Part shown: positions 1-14,200 of the stretch, in pieces
How the letters are laid out: each line of letters opens with the position of its first letter
Numbering within the stretch: the first letter of the stretch is position 1
DNA from: Ryuthela nishihirai
Taxonomy: Eukaryota > Arthropoda > Arachnida > Araneae > Heptathelidae
Assembly (NCBI GenBank): GCA_038380435.1
Contig: JAWZYU010000030.1
Span: 64,429,817 to 64,493,816, forward strand
Direction: 5' to 3'
Length of the DNA: 64,000 nucleotides
The notes under the pieces: generated by a model
What the model was told of the DNA's origin: nothing
Database searches by the model: none
The model's input: only the letters and a program-made list of their open reading frames with translations
Position numbers and translations under genes: made by a program

Positions 1-188
1 AGTCCATCAATTATTATTCTGTGCCTATTAGCAACATGGCATGAGTTCATTTACAAAAGGCTCAACTCTCCTAGTAATTAAATCACACTGTTTCATTCAT
101 GATTTAACTTTAGAAACATGCTGCTTAACAATGAAGACTACTCTTTCAGTAAATACAACTGCAATACCTTTTTTTGTTTATATCAAGA

Positions 189-573
189 GTTGGGTTGTTT
201 TACCTCTGAGCGACACTTTTTTGCACACCATGGGCTAAATGGCCAGGTCACAAGGACCCCGAAGGTTCAGAGAAGGTTGGGAGAGGGGACCCACTGCAAC
301 AGCTGTTGGGAGACAGAGGGTAGCCTCCCGTCAAGGCCATCCAGCGTGTTCTTTAACGTGCACAGGGTATGGCTCTCCCCACACACGGGGCCACGGCTTA
401 ACGTCCCATCCGACGGACAGCGGCCTTTCCAAGCCCATCGGTGTCCCCTACTGACCGTGGGCAAGGTGGGGAATTTTGCGGAGATAAATCTCAACGCTGA
501 CCCAGCTGGGACTCGAACCTGGGAACTACAGATTACGAGCCTGGCGCGCTACCGACTGAGCCACCCCCACCCC
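189..573 (-). mobile_element. SINE1 (tRNA-headed), full copy with TSD
   Basis: A 385-bp element flanked by a 13-bp target duplication, gtttatatcaaga, at 176-188 and 574-586. Read on the minus strand it begins with a tRNA-like head (A box TGGCTCAGTCGG, B box GGTTCGAGTCC) and ends ...CAACCCAAC. It is one of at least eight copies here. The A and B boxes imply RNA polymerase III transcription, with a LINE supplying the retroposition machinery. Confidence 0.85.
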
Positions 574-959
574 GTTTATATCAAGAAACTATACTTGTAA
601 TGACTTCATTCATAGTTGTATGGCCATCATTTATCAACATCTTCAAGCTGAACTAGTTATTGGAATATGTACCTGCTATTAACTTTTATAAGTAAGAGTA
701 ATTTTTTAACTAACTCTTTTAAGAACTTTATTAAATGTTTAACAGCAGTCTTTAGTCTTGCCTTTATTAGTCTCCAAATAAGAAACTTCAGTCATTGCTC
801 TGGCCTGTATGATCTATACTATCTAGTCAAATTATTATGAACATGGTAACATGGTATAGTTTGCAAATTTCAAAGTCTTCAGTTCTCTGCACATAGTTCA
901 CATTAAAATGGGTTTTGAACTATTTTACTGCTACTAGTTATCTCTCTCAGCTGATGAAC

Positions 960-1289
960 TGTAGCAGTTTGTTTTGCTGTGCAGTTTGTGCCAACAAATT
1001 CCTGTCAGTCTTTTTCCTTCCACATTTGTGATAATTGGCAAATGTTTTGAAACCATTGCTATTCTCTATACACTTGGGATATTCTGTCCCATGACTTTCC
1101 ACTGAGTTCCATTACCTCTATTATGGATACTCTAACCCACTGCACTACAATGATGAGTTTCATTTCAAATTCAGTCAGATTAGCCCTTTTACCCATGTTG
1201 CACTGACTTTGTTTTTCTTCATGCCTTTCATAAAACTTTGTAGTGATATAGTATACTAAGATCAATAAGAATTTTGCATACATTAGCAT
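960..1289 (-). pseudogene. Tc1-like transposase N-terminal relic
   Basis: A minus-strand frame reads MGKRANLTEFEMKLIIVVQW...ISQVYRE, the helix-turn-helix start of Tc1-type transposases (compare LSDFERG...ISRVYKEW). Downstream decay spoils the frame. No catalytic domain or terminal repeats were found. Confidence 0.6.
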
Positions 1290-1421
1290 ATTTTATGGTA
1301 CTTCCCACATTATACAGTGTTCATAATAATTTAATCAGATAGTGTACATCAAAAATAGATGTCAATGAAGTTTCTGAGTTGCCATATAACGATTGTCTTT
1401 TTAACCAATAATACTATTTAA

Positions 1422-1876
1422 CAGTGGTGGATTAAGGTGTCTGAAGGTCCCAAGTGCAAAAGATTTGAGAGGCCCCAAAAATTTTCGGGGTGAGTGTGTG
1501 TATGTGGGGAGATACTTGGGTCCATAAAATTCTTACAAATTATGAATGGAAAAAAATGTATGAGCAGGTAAATACAGAAATGCATAAATAGAAAATTTAT
1601 TATGTATTATAATTTGGACATACTGAAAAATAAACCAAAACTGAATTATAAATGAAAATAAACATCTATTCATTTTAATGTTACAAAAAACATATCATAT
1701 TTAGTATTAACCCACATAAAAATATGAGATATGAACCTAAATAGATTATGCTGATTAAAAATATTTTACTCAATATTGAAAAAAAAAAAAAAAAAATTGG
1801 GGTCTTTAGAAGTGTTGAGGCTTCAGGTGGCAGCCTCATGTACCTCTGTGGGGATATTGTGGTATATCCACCACTA
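1422..1876. mobile_element. hAT-type MITE, 455 bp
   Basis: The ends are imperfect inverted repeats, cagtggtggattaag on the left and its near complement atatccaccacta on the right. They are flanked by an 8-bp target duplication, ctatttaa / ctatttca (7 of 8). An 8-bp duplication and CAGTGG-type ends are hAT hallmarks. There is no coding capacity. Confidence 0.65.
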
Positions 1877-2012
1877 CTATTTCATACAACTGCGTATTAA
1901 GGTTACACTTGACTTTATTTATTGACTTATGGGTTAAATTATGTGTGCTCTTAACTAACATTATATACATAAGTAAAGCTTTATTTATACGTAATCATAA
2001 AACCAATTTCAC

Positions 2013-2213
2013 CTTCAAACATATGAACTGCAGCCTGTGGAGAATCTTTCATAGCATCCAAGAAAAGTTGAGGTAGGAATTTAGACAATGTGATACGTAA
2101 TTTAGGACCAATAAGCTTGTCTGTTGTCATTTTGGCTAGAAGTTCAGCTGTCTGCTCTCTTACATTGGGGTTTGTGGCATTGCAAAACAAGTTTAAAAGA
2201 TAAATTACTGCAC
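2013..2213 (-). CDS. DNAJC13: DNAJC13 exon 11 of 11 (last in window)
   Basis: This 201-bp exon starts with two bases and leaves one. It encodes [20 protein letters not shown], then [20 protein letters not shown], then the AVHMFEG end. It is the best conserved exon against animal DNAJC13. The frame runs a little past the boundary, but the family continues THENPELIWN, which is absent here, so splicing at the GTGAAA donor is preferred. The remaining exons lie left of the window. Confidence 0.94.
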
Positions 2214-5200
2214 CTGAAAAAAATATAAGAGTTTAAAATTGCTACTACAACATTAAGTTATTATAATGTACACTATACTTCAATGAAACTGTTCTGTTCT
2301 GAAAGAGTGGATGAATTCATCTGAATATCTGCATACATATTTGTCATGATGGATGTCTTAGTTGTTTAGTGCTAGAGTATTTGCTTAAGATGGCACTGTA
2401 GCTGGTGTGGTCCGGGTTTGAGTGCTGGGTGATGGTATGGTTATCTTTTCTGCCATAACACTGATAAACCATTAGCTTTATGGGTCTGATTGTATATGAA
2501 AAAAATCTCAGAATATTACTCCAATTTAGGAATCAAGTTATTAAATATATACAGTACTATGCAGACTTTACAAAACACCATTTTCATAATATAGAAGTTT
2601 ACTGGCTTCACAAACACTATGTTGATAGAAGTTAATGGACACCAGAGTGACAAAATGTCATTTTTACTGAAATTTCAGTAGAGTGTCAGCTCACCTTTTT
2701 TGATTGCAATTACACTCTGCACTCTTTTGGACATACCTTCAATCAAATGTGCATCTGGTATTTTGCACCATTCGTCCTTCAACATGGTAGTTAGTGTCAA
2801 CAGGGGAATGGGATGTGTTGGTAAGGCTTGCAAACGATGTTTGAGTTCATCCCAAAGGGCCTCTATTGAATTCAGGTCAGGACTATGAGCAGGCCAGGGC
2901 TTGTTCTCCACACCTGAGTCATGAAACCACTGCTGAATGGACCTTGCAGTATGATATGGTGTTCTATCATGTTGATAGATGTATGGCCCCTCTCTGTAGT
3001 ACTGTAACAGTGTAGGTAGCACACAATTGTCTAAAACGTCAACGTATGTCTTGGCATTCATGCTACTAGTTATAGGAATCAACGGTCCAAGTCCATGCTA
3101 CGATATATAGCTCGAAATTATCATGTTACCACCACTGAACTTCACAGATGGGACGATACACTGCAGCAGGTAATGTTCACCAGACATTCGCAATACCCAG
3201 CAGTGACCATCGGATCAGAACAGTGTGAAACATGATTCGTTGCTCCATAAAATTTGTTTCCATTGGTCCAGTGACCAATTTAGGAGTTATCAGTGGTTTG
3301 TATGCAGCTGCTTGGCCATGGAAATTCAACGTATGCAACTCTGTATGAACTGTCCTACTGCAAACACTAACACCTGTGCTCTTGAAACATTTTCGTAAAT
3401 GGTAGCAACAGATGAATGATGAGATGACTGTACCACAGGTTTCAGAGCTCTTTGATCCCTTTCCATCAGTTTTGTGGTCTGCCCAACCGTTTCTTGACTG
3501 TTCTGTGCCAACGCTCTGTCATACCCTGCTAGTACTGATCATGTGACTGGAAATTACGTTTTCCCTTTGCCAGTCAAGTGTCCAGACACCTCCCCCCCCC
3601 CCAAAAAAAAAATAGTGTATATGTGAAAAGCCCTGTCTGTGGTAAAATTATTTAAGTTCTGTATGTTTTAGAATCCACAAAGAAATTTTATTATTTAAAC
3701 AACATAGCCCATTTCATTTGCAAATATTAAAGATCTCCAAGTTTGAATTAAAAAAAAAATCAAATCTTGTGTTATATTTAAGTCAATAAGTTTTACGCAA
3801 ATGATCAATTTCCAATAAAACTAGTACGTAAATGCCAAAAACACAGTACCAATGATATGGATAGTATGGTAAGTAATTTAGTTGAACAAATTTTTAAAAA
3901 TCCCCCCCCCCCCCCCCCAAAAAAAAAAAGTTTGCATATCTGGGTGAAAGTGAAAAGGAATGGAAAACAAGCTTCTTTGATACTGGCTGGTCAAGCTTTA
4001 TAAATCAGGATATAAAGATACTTGTCAGTAGTTTTGTTATCAAGGCTCTGGACATCCCCATTATACATACATCTGGAACATGACAATTAACCCTTCCAGT
4101 GTCCATGCCGTCTGTACACGTTCGGAGAATCCGAAAAAATATGTGAAGGACATATACACACATTTTTAGTACAACAAAAAAATATCGATTTTTCAAAAAT
4201 AAAAATTTCCATTGTAATTTTTTTAAATATATATCTTATAAAAAATATATAATTCAGGCTTCAAAAATAATATTTTGTTTTTTAATTTGATGCATATTTT
4301 ATTAAACTACAATATAAATAATTTTATAAAGCCATCTGACTGCCATTTCTTAGAAGCACTAAACGGTATTGCCGATTTGCTTGTTAATGTTTTTATTTGC
4401 TGAAGCAACCTTGTGATTTAAGCTCACAAATTTGATTTGAGCTATTATCAACAAATTTTTCCCTAGTTTTTCAAAAATCTAAAAATTAACAAAAAAAATG
4501 CTATTTTTAAAAATGATAGATTTTGGAAGTAATTACAAAATACGTACCACCATTTTTTTTTCCGACACTCTTTTCTGTCAAAAACCTAGTCAGCATTCCC
4601 AAGTTATTTTTATCATTTTTCCCAGCATTCTCTGCATCTTTCCTGCTTTCAAATCAAAACTAAAAGTAAACACGTCCTTCTTAAAAATTCTGGTTGCACC
4701 TGCATTTAATTAGTTATGATGCTTCACTGAGGCAAACAAGCCACAGATGGTTGACACATACTATCTCCGTTCCGTGTGCTATAAGTGTTTTTTACAGTTT
4801 GGCCCAACATATTGGATACTCTTTGTAAAGTTAGTACTTTTTTTTATATTTAAACCTTAGTTAATTTTCATTTCAGTAGATTTATTTTTCGAAATTAGCG
4901 ATCTTTTGGCCGATCAATAAGTATTGATTTTTTCATAGTTATGCTATATCATATGGCCAGCCTACAACTTGTTGCTGTGGATATTTTAACATCACATTAG
5001 GCTATATGTTAATTTTTATTTTATTATTTATTACTTTTCCAGTAAAACTTTGATATAGTATCATTTTCTGAAAATAAACGAGTTTTTTTTGATACGAAAG
5101 TAAATTAATTTCTATAGATTTACTTCCGTTAGTTAGTGATCTTATGATTGGCTGATTTATCAATTTTTCCGAGTTATGTTAGATCGGAGGCCGGTTAAAA

Positions 5201-8200
5201 GTTGTTGCAGATATTTATTTAACATTCCATTAGGTTATATGCAATTTTTATTTTATTATTTTTTTTAGTAAAAAAAACTTTGAGCTTCTACAGTTTTCTG
5301 AAGTTGAATGTCTTGTATACGAAAGCAAAATAGACTTCCGTTGCTTACGGAAATTGGCCACCATTTGGGAGGGCAATTTCGGGAAGGGCTGGTCTTTGTT
5401 GCACAAACTTTTCTGCACTTAGCCAAGATCACCAAACTTTAACACCCAAAGAAAAAATTCATAATATTTAGTAAAAAAAAAGCAGCCAAGGAAGATTTTT
5501 TTCTATTTCATACTCCAGTTAAGAAAATTCCGTAAATGTGAGAAGGCCAAATCACATTGTATAACACTGGCCATGTTTAAAATATATATATCATATATTT
5601 TAAACAAAATGAAAAGAATCATTAAAAGAAATAAAAATCATATTTGAGGTTGAATATTATATTATTAGGGAGGAAATTTCCTTTCCATAAATATATAATT
5701 TAATTATTTTTATTAAGCAGATTTTCCAAAATGAAGCCTTAATTGTATAGTGCGATTTTTTTTTACCATATCAATTGAAAAGGCTTATTAAAATCAGTAT
5801 GCTTGCAAATTTGTTATTATTTATTTTCATAAAATTCGTAATTCATCATCATCACCATCCTCAAGCAGCCATGGGCTATAGAGGTCCAACCAGACCGTGC
5901 AATTTAATTCTCCAAGCATATCTCTCCTGAGCTACATCTGCTGCATCTGGCCACTGCACACCAATTCTAACTAGGTCCTGTTTGACATTGTCTGCCCACC
6001 GATCCTAGGTCTCCCCTTCCTGAGGCCTCTAAGCACAATGTTTATAACCCTATTCGCCAATCTATAATTATCCATACGGCAACATGGCCAAACCAGCGGA
6101 GTCTCTCTCTGCACAATATGCTGCTTAAAGGAGGTTGCAGACTCCTTTGCCTAACCTCATCATTAGTTACAAAGTTAAACCACCTAATGCCCAAGATACT
6201 GTATAAGCATCTGGAATCAAAAGCATCTAGTTTCCTGTTATCTTGTTTACAAAGTGTCCAAGTTTCACTACCATAACTAACCCTAGAAAGAACCAAACTA
6301 TTATACGGTCTAATTTTAGTCTTTAGGTGTATACGCCTATTTCCCCACACTCTCCATAGATTCTTAAAAGTCCCTGCAGCAATCCCTATTCGTCTGTTAA
6401 TCTCATGCCGCACATCACCAGTATCAGTTACATAGCTCCCAAGGTAATTAAACTGTGACACCTGCTCAAGACTGCAACCATTCAGATTAACTGAATCACA
6501 GCCTGCCTGACCAATTTTCATCACTTTAGTTTTCTCTCAGTTTATAACCAAACCTACTCTAGTACCAGTCTCATCAACAGCTCGAATGAAAGAATTCATT
6601 TCATCAACATCATTTGCCAAAAGGGCTAAATCATCAGCATAATCTAAATCAGAAATTTTCATATCCCCAGCCCATTTAAGGCCAAAATCTTTCCCTCGAA
6701 GTGAATTTCGCATAACATAATCAATAACCAAACTAAAGAGAAAAGGAGACAAAATGCACCCTTGTCGAACACCAGAAGTAATGCTAAACCAATTGCTACA
6801 AGCCTTACCAATTCTCACACACGACTCAGTGTTATTATAGAGAGCTTTCATTATGTTAACTAACTTGTCTGGTATACCGTATGATCTCAAAATCAACCAC
6901 AAATTATGATGATCAACAGAGTCAAAAGCCTTTTTGAAATCAACAAAGCTAGCAACCAAAGGTTTCTGAAACGCTAAACATTTCTCAAGAATCTGCCTAA
7001 GTGAAAATATCTGGTCCACACATCCCCTACCACTTCTGAATCCACATTGCTCATCACGCAATTGGCTGTCAACCAGATTCTTAATTCTATTAAGCACAAT
7101 CATGCAAAGAACTTTCCCTGGAACAGAGAGTAGGCTGATACCCCTATAGTTATCACAAGAACTACGATCACCTTTTTTGAAAATAGAGATAATAATAGCT
7201 CTGGTAAAATCCTTAGGAACCATGCCTTTATCATAAAAGATATTCAAAATTTCAGTTATCCTAGTGGTAACCGAAACATTCCCAGCACTAAGCATTTCTG
7301 CAGTAATTTCATCTACCCCTGGGGATTTATGTAGCTTAAGTTCAGAAACAGCCAAAATAACTTCAGATTGTATTATAGGGCCAACATTAAAGCCAGTAAC
7401 GAATCTATCATCATTGCAAACAATGGGAGTAGAACTAATCACATTGTTTAGAACATCACTGAAATGCTCAGCCCACCCAGCCATGACAGAATCTCCCCCT
7501 TCTATAACCTTACCTTGTTTATCCTTCAATCCTTGTATACCTGTCCGTTTTCTACCACACGAAATATTAACTATCTGGTACAGCTCTCTAGTGTTGTGCT
7601 GTCTAACTGCTTCCTCAGCTTTGTCAGCCAAGCCATCAAGCCAAAGATTCTTATCAGCAGGATAACTGATCCTTTACACGTTTATTAAGTTCTTTGTAAT
7701 GCTTTCTATTAGGACTAGTAGGGTACTGATTAAGGACATTCCTGCAGTTCCTTCTTTCTGAAATAAGCTCAAGTGCCTTATCACTGAAATAATTCTGTCT
7801 CTTCTGCTCCTTTTTTCCTAAAAGAGTACTGTTAGTTTCCAAAAACGCCTGTTTAAAACGGACCCATTCTTCCTCAACTTCAGTAGTAAGCAAACCATGA
7901 CTGTCATAATGACTAAGTAACCTATCATGGTAAGCTTTAGCTATAACTGGGTCTTTCAGAGCTTCAGTATTAAAGGTAAATTTTTTAACTTTAGCACAAT
8001 ACTTTTTAAGTTGCAAGACACTTTTAACAAGGTAATGGTCAGATCCAATTTCAGCTCCCCTATATGCCCTGGTATTCCTAACAGAACTAGCCCATTTGCT
8101 GCTAATTAATATATAATCAATCATATTCTTATGCAGCCCATCAGGTGAAATCCATGTTGCGGTGTTTGTAATATGTTTTAGTTATTCTGAAACCATTGAG

Positions 8201-11200
8201 TTTACTCTCCTGTAGGAGACGTTGCCCATTGCCATTGCAGCTACCAATACCAAAAGGGCCTATCACCCCTCCCCAAAGGTCAGAGTCAGTACCAACTTTG
8301 GCATTGAAGTCACCTAGAACAAGGGTAATATCTCCTTTCTTGACAGAATTCAAAATATCCTGAAGTTGTCCGTAAAACCCATCCTTCTCATCCTCATTGG
8401 CATCCTCAGTGGGGGCATAACAGCAGATAACATTCAAGTTAATGCTTGTCTGAAATTTTGCTGTAAGAAACCTTTCATTAATGCACTCATATCCTAGAAG
8501 AGCATCACTAGCATGTCCGCTGAGAACCAGACCCATACCTTGGTGTTGCTTTCCATCCTCCCTCCCTGTAAAGAGAAATTTAAAGTTATTTTTAAGAATC
8601 TGACCTTTACCTGTCCATCTGGTCTCTTGCAAGCCTAGAATATCTAGGTTATAGCGTTGGAATTCGTGCGCGAGGACGTCAAGAGAATAATCTCTATGTA
8701 ATGTCCTCACATTCCACGTTCCTGCAGAGAGAAAATGATTAGTAGGATTTTTTAAAGAAATTAGTTTTATTGAGATATGTAGGGCCAACAATATCAAACA
8801 AAAAATAAAAAACCCTGATCACAGGCATGGGGCAAAGACCTGTTCCTCCTCTGCTAAAGGCTGAAGTCACCGATGGTGGCAGGAACTTCAGGCACCAGCT
8901 TTTCAAGTGGACTTTTTCAAGAGCCATATGGTCTTCCTGAGACACATTACTCCAGTTTAGGCTTGACGATGCCCAACTAGCTAAGTGAGGTTCAGGTACC
9001 TGCGATGGCCTCTGATTAGGATTATCCACTAGCTGATATCCCGTGCCTCTGTTCACTTAGGGCTGACAACCCAGAAACAAACAGTAAACACAGCGGCAGA
9101 TTCTCCCTCAACAGAGGCCCACCAGTGCAGCAAGTCCAGGATCCATAATCAAGCTCAAATCCATAAACAAGTCCAGTCTAGTAGGTATAAATGATCAGCA
9201 CCAGGACTCTGTGACGTTGACCACTCCTCAGCAGGGTTGGAAAAAAATAAAAAAAGTGGCCATAGATGACCAGATCAGTAGGCCATACTGAACTGGCAGC
9301 CTTCCCCTTCCATTCCCTTCCAATAGAGAATATCTCTTTTGAAAGGTACTAACGGCCTGCACCACGAGAAGGCGGGGTCGGACATTAGGTGCTAGACCTG
9401 TCCGGTTCTGTGCATCATCACCGGGGATTGGCACACAGCTCTCCTTCCAGTTTATGCCTAGCTACCATTTACAGATTAAATTCTATTTAATTTGGTATAA
9501 AATATGACCTATTTCCGCTGATTGGTCATTTTTTTTTTAAATTCTAAAGTTGACTTGTTTATGTGACTCAGCACAGTTGGCTCAAAGCCTGGAATTTTCT
9601 CAAAGTATGCTACAGAGAAAAAAATTACAAAATGAGAAAAATATTTACTTAAAACCAAAAAAGGAAATTTTTTGTTATTCAGAAATATATAGTCATTCTA
9701 TTCATGTGCATTGTAATCATTTCTGTCTATTAGTTTTTATTAAATAAATTTTTATTTGTGTTGCCAGATGTATTTTTTTACTACATAACTCTAAAAAAAG
9801 TCCTATTAAAATTAAACATATGGTCTTTTTTGTTAAATATTATAATTTTAAAAAATCCAGAATGAAATGCTGATTAATTTGGTATTATACAACATGCCAT
9901 AATTCCTTTCATTAGTTATTTGGCAAAAGAGTTTTAAATTTAAAGTTTTTTTTGGCTGAGCATAGGCAGAAAATAACTTGGTCCCTGGAGAGAAACCTGC
10001 TTTTCAGGCTGGACACTGGAAGGGTTAATAGATCAGGGAACAGGCTGCAGAAAATATATCCAACACTCTCAGGCAAATTAGGAGTACTGTCCCCCCCACA
10101 TTCATGGCACAATATAATGGTAGAGAAATATTAATAGATAACTCACGAAGAATAAATCTCAAGAGTCAACTGGTGTGAGGAATAGCAAATAGTCTTGGCA
10201 ACGAGTGCTGTTTCTGTCTGGGCATCAACAATGGATGGATCCATGTTTGTTGATTGTGTGGGTGATACAGCATTCTGACTACATGTAAATATGCAAATAC
10301 CATGCTCAGATACATCATAGTACCTTTCCTCGATAATGTTCAGAGTTCCATCATTTGGCAAGACAATGCCTTCTCACATACTGATAATGTCTACAGTGTC
10401 TTCTTTATATTGGCATCCTTCCTTGGTTCTCAAAGATGAGTGTTATTTGGTGTACTGCAAGGTTTCTAGGGAGAGGGGGGGGGGGAATGAAACATATGGA
10501 ACAGGGAAAGTCATGCTTTAAAAAAAACTTGAATATTCTGCTGTAAACAGCTAAAGAATTCTTCCATATGTTATAATTTTTTGCTCCTAGATTCCATTAA
10601 ACAACCTAAATTACCAACATTTCTTTAAAGTACTGAAATTTCAAAATTCATTATTGAAGTGTTTGCAACACTACTAAAACTAAACAAAGTTCATGTGTTT
10701 CTACTTGTATGTGCCTTTATTGCTATGAAAACAGTCCAAACTCATGCACTGCTATGAAATGGTCTACAAATTCATGAAAGTAAATATGTGCAAACTACTA
10801 ATGTAGAATAATCTCATTGTCACACTGAGCACATCTAGGAGATGACTTACTATCTTTCAATTGGTTTAAATTGTTTTCTCTTTGAGAGAATGGCTATGAA
10901 AGGCACAGAGGAGGAGAGTTCACACAAGATACTTATAGACACCTTTTTGACTCAATGCCATGATATGTAACTGTTTGTAAAGCCATCAATGGTCATAACT
11001 TACACTATGCATATGTTTCTATTATTAAATATTCTTATTTTGTCTGAGTCTGTAAAGGGTTCTTGTTCTGGAGTCTAACCACACTTTCAGGTTGGAGTAA
11101 TTTAACTGAAGTGGCATGTACCCTATTTTAACTTTTGATGATTGTAATATAAACTACAACTCTAAACAGTGATAAAAAATGGGACAAAAATATCAAGCAA

Positions 11201-14200
11201 ATAAGAATACAATGGAAGCAGAGCTTGTGTCATGTGTGCAATAAAAGAAATAAAAGAGGCAAACCTCACAGAAAAAAAGAAGTAATATATACACAGATAG
11301 CAAAAGTGCACTTCAAACATTAAAAAAATATGTAAACAAAATGAACAGAGCATTAACTACAGTCACACTACAAGACATAAACAACTTAATAATAGTCACT
11401 CAGAAGAAATATATAAAGCTAAATTGATCCCAAGTCACAATGGAATAAAAGGCAATGTGGGAATGAACCATTTATGTTACATGGGTGGTGTACCTAATAA
11501 ACTCACATTTCAGTGTAGATCCAACTATGTTAACCATTACCTTGTTGATGACATCAAACGCATAAATTTTATCATTTTGGAACAGAAAAACTGCTTGAAT
11601 TTTTCTCTGCTCAGAGGGATCAAAGGAGACTTACGAGAATTGTGCAATCTCCGAGAATTATGGCATTTCTTAGTGTGAATGCTTGAGAATTTTTTTTCCT
11701 GTGCAAAATTTACACCCTAATGATAATACATTCTGCCAAACTGCAAATGCAAAATGATGATATTCGAGGACAATGATTATAAAAACTTGTTTATTCTTCA
11801 TAGTTTTGATATGAATTTCACTGAATATCTCTGGAATGATTGTTTCTATAGTACACCATGGCAACTCAAAATCTCACAGAACTTAGGCATGCTTTGGATG
11901 TAGAATGGAATACCATTCGATTTTTAATATATTAACACCTGACCATACCATATTACTGTGTCATTCATTCAAAAGGTATATCAGCCAGGTATTAAATATT
12001 CTAAATATACTTAGCATTTTTAATAGTTGTGTTCAAATATATATGGAAGGACAATGTATTTCACTTATATACTAGTTTATACAAACATAAACATTAGTTT
12101 TATTACATTAAAATAACAAAGATGCACTAAAACAATGTTCTACATACTTTCTGAGTTATATATATTTTTCAACTGATTTAAAACACCATGTAAAATTTGC
12201 TTCACTGATATTTTTAAGAAATTACTTTAAAAACTAATAGACAAACTGTATATCTAATTAAAAATCTGATAGACAAACTCTATATCTTAGACAGACAAGT
12301 TGAGAGCATATGACAGGAAACAAAAGAATCTCTAAACAGCTAAGCATAAATGTTTGCATCCTAGTGAAGTCAAAATTTAATTTTTCTACTTGTTCAATTA
12401 CTTACAATTTTTGAAAAAAAAATAGTACATTAAACATTTTAAAAATGTAATTTAAAATTTATCACAAGTAGATTATTAACTAAATTTTAGACAAAAATAA
12501 ACAGTTGAAAAAGATTAAATAGATTTCTCATTTTTTATAATTGTACAAATTATTAAAATAGTTTGAACAAATTTTGAATAATATCAAAGTACTGAGAAGT
12601 TAAATTTTTTTTACACAGTTTCAACATTTATTAGCAACACAATGAAAACTTTACCTTTTGCCATAGCATCCTTGACTAGCTTTCCATTAGACATGAGTGG
12701 CAGCAAGGTCTCTAATACTGTTATTTGACCTAGGTATTAAAAGAAATTATATCACAGACGTTATTTACTTTATAGTGACCATAAAAATATTATGTCCATA
12801 CAAACTTAATTTCATATATTAATAAAAATACTGTGCATTTTGAATAGGGTTTACTTAAAAGTACTGCATTACAATTTAGTTTCCTATCTACTAAATAATA
12901 CCTATACCTTCAATGGATTTGACACAATCCTGAAGAAGTTTGGGTTATTACCTCTGAATGGCAACTGTCAGGTTGCCTATCAGGACAAATGGTCAGAGTC
13001 ATAAGGTCCCAAAGGCTCAGAATAAGATCACATAAGGAGACTTACTGGAAGCTGTTAGAGTAAGATGGGAATTCCCATAAAGTAATTAAAACATGCTCAT
13101 ATGGACAGAGTATGACTTCGTGATAACATGTGCATAGTCCAGAACCTACAGTGTTTATAGAGTTAACCTAATGTATCTTTAACGGCTACTTTTTTTGGCT
13201 GATGCAAGAAAGAAAATTTCAGCAATGGCATAGTTGGAAACAAAATCTGAACATCAGGTTACAAGACTGGAAAGCTACTTCTAAAGTTAGATAACTTTCA
13301 AGCATGACTAATACTCCTACTAAAAGTGAATAGTTTCTTCAAAAAATCTCTAAATAAAGAATTCATTGAAAGGTTTAGTATATTACAATACATGTAAAGG
13401 GTATATTAAATGGAATACATTTTAAAAGATTCATCACCAGTATACCAAATGGGAAAGACTGTCACTGTAGTATTTATGTGAATTACTATCACTACAGAGA
13501 ATGATCAAATGAATAACTGATACTATAAGATTAGATCAGAAAGTAAGGTTCCCTATTTAATTTATGCACAGGGCATGTAATTATGCTGAAGACAATATAC
13601 AGAAATGCCCTTCCCCATACATGTATTATCAATGTAGCCACCAGACACTTGCCATAATGATCAATCAGCTTATAGAAGTGCTGCAGATAGAAGGACATGT
13701 CCAGTTCTTGAAGCCACTTTGTGACTTTCTCTTTAATGGCATAATCCAATGGAAATCATTTTCTTCAAAGATGCTTCTTCAAATTACCAAACAAGTGAAA
13801 ATCCAACAGTATCGAGTGGTTAGCACACTTGGCTACTGATCAAAGGAACCTGGGTTCAAGACCTGGATGTTTGTGTTGTCTTTCTGCTGAGGTTCTGCCA
13901 TCCTCACAGACCTCCTACTTTGGCATATAAACTGACAGGCTCCTGTCAGATCTCTGTGCCAAGCAGCTGCTTGAGGGGATTTTTTTATTTTATCAGGTAT
14001 TATTAGGTCTGGACAGAATGGATGGTGAACAGTTGTCCATCACCAGATGCACAGAAGGTATATAATGGATTGCATGATTATTTTTGAATTCACAGCATCA
14101 TTTTCTTACATGTTGCACTGAAAGAATATCTAAAGCCATATACAACACAAGCTGTCAATGATTTTTTCCGCTAGTTAGATCTTTTGTATGTGGTGCCCAA

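Larger units (their letters stand above)
5844..9470 (-). mobile_element. RTE-like LINE, nearly full length, decayed
   Basis: The minus strand has a 5' region (about 8800-9470), an endonuclease then reverse transcriptase reading frame broken into four pieces, a very short 3' end, and a tail of GATGAT-type repeats at 5844-5856. This is the arthropod RTE-like family whose endonuclease is often mis-annotated as a craniofacial development protein. Lesions are a frameshift near 8155, another near 7665 and an in-frame TGA at 6537. The repeat at 58262-58615 reads across this site without the insertion, which defines the ends. Confidence 0.85.
4091..10024. mobile_element. piggyBac-type element interrupted by an RTE LINE
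   Basis: The left end cccttccagtgtcca (4091-4105) and right end tggacactggaaggg (10010-10024) are perfect 15-bp inverted repeats, each flanked outside by TTAA (4087-4090 and 10025-10028), the piggyBac target. Of the 5.9 kb between them, about 3.6 kb is the LINE at 5844-9470, leaving a non-coding element of about 2.3 kb. Its right part (9475-9755) is repeated at 58262-58615. No transposase is visible, so mobilisation would need an outside enzyme. Confidence 0.75.

Noticed and set aside
1..1980. Next DNAJC13 exon (THENPELIWN block)
   Set aside because: No such frame with splice sites on the minus strand; it must lie left of the window.
10143..10361. 72-codon minus-strand frame with a GTGAGT donor, as a possible DNAJC13 or nested exon
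   Set aside because: The opposite strand carries a Tc1 transposase catalytic block over the same bases, so this frame is a shadow.
13564..13839. 91-codon plus-strand frame
   Set aside because: Shadow of the mariner relic on the minus strand.
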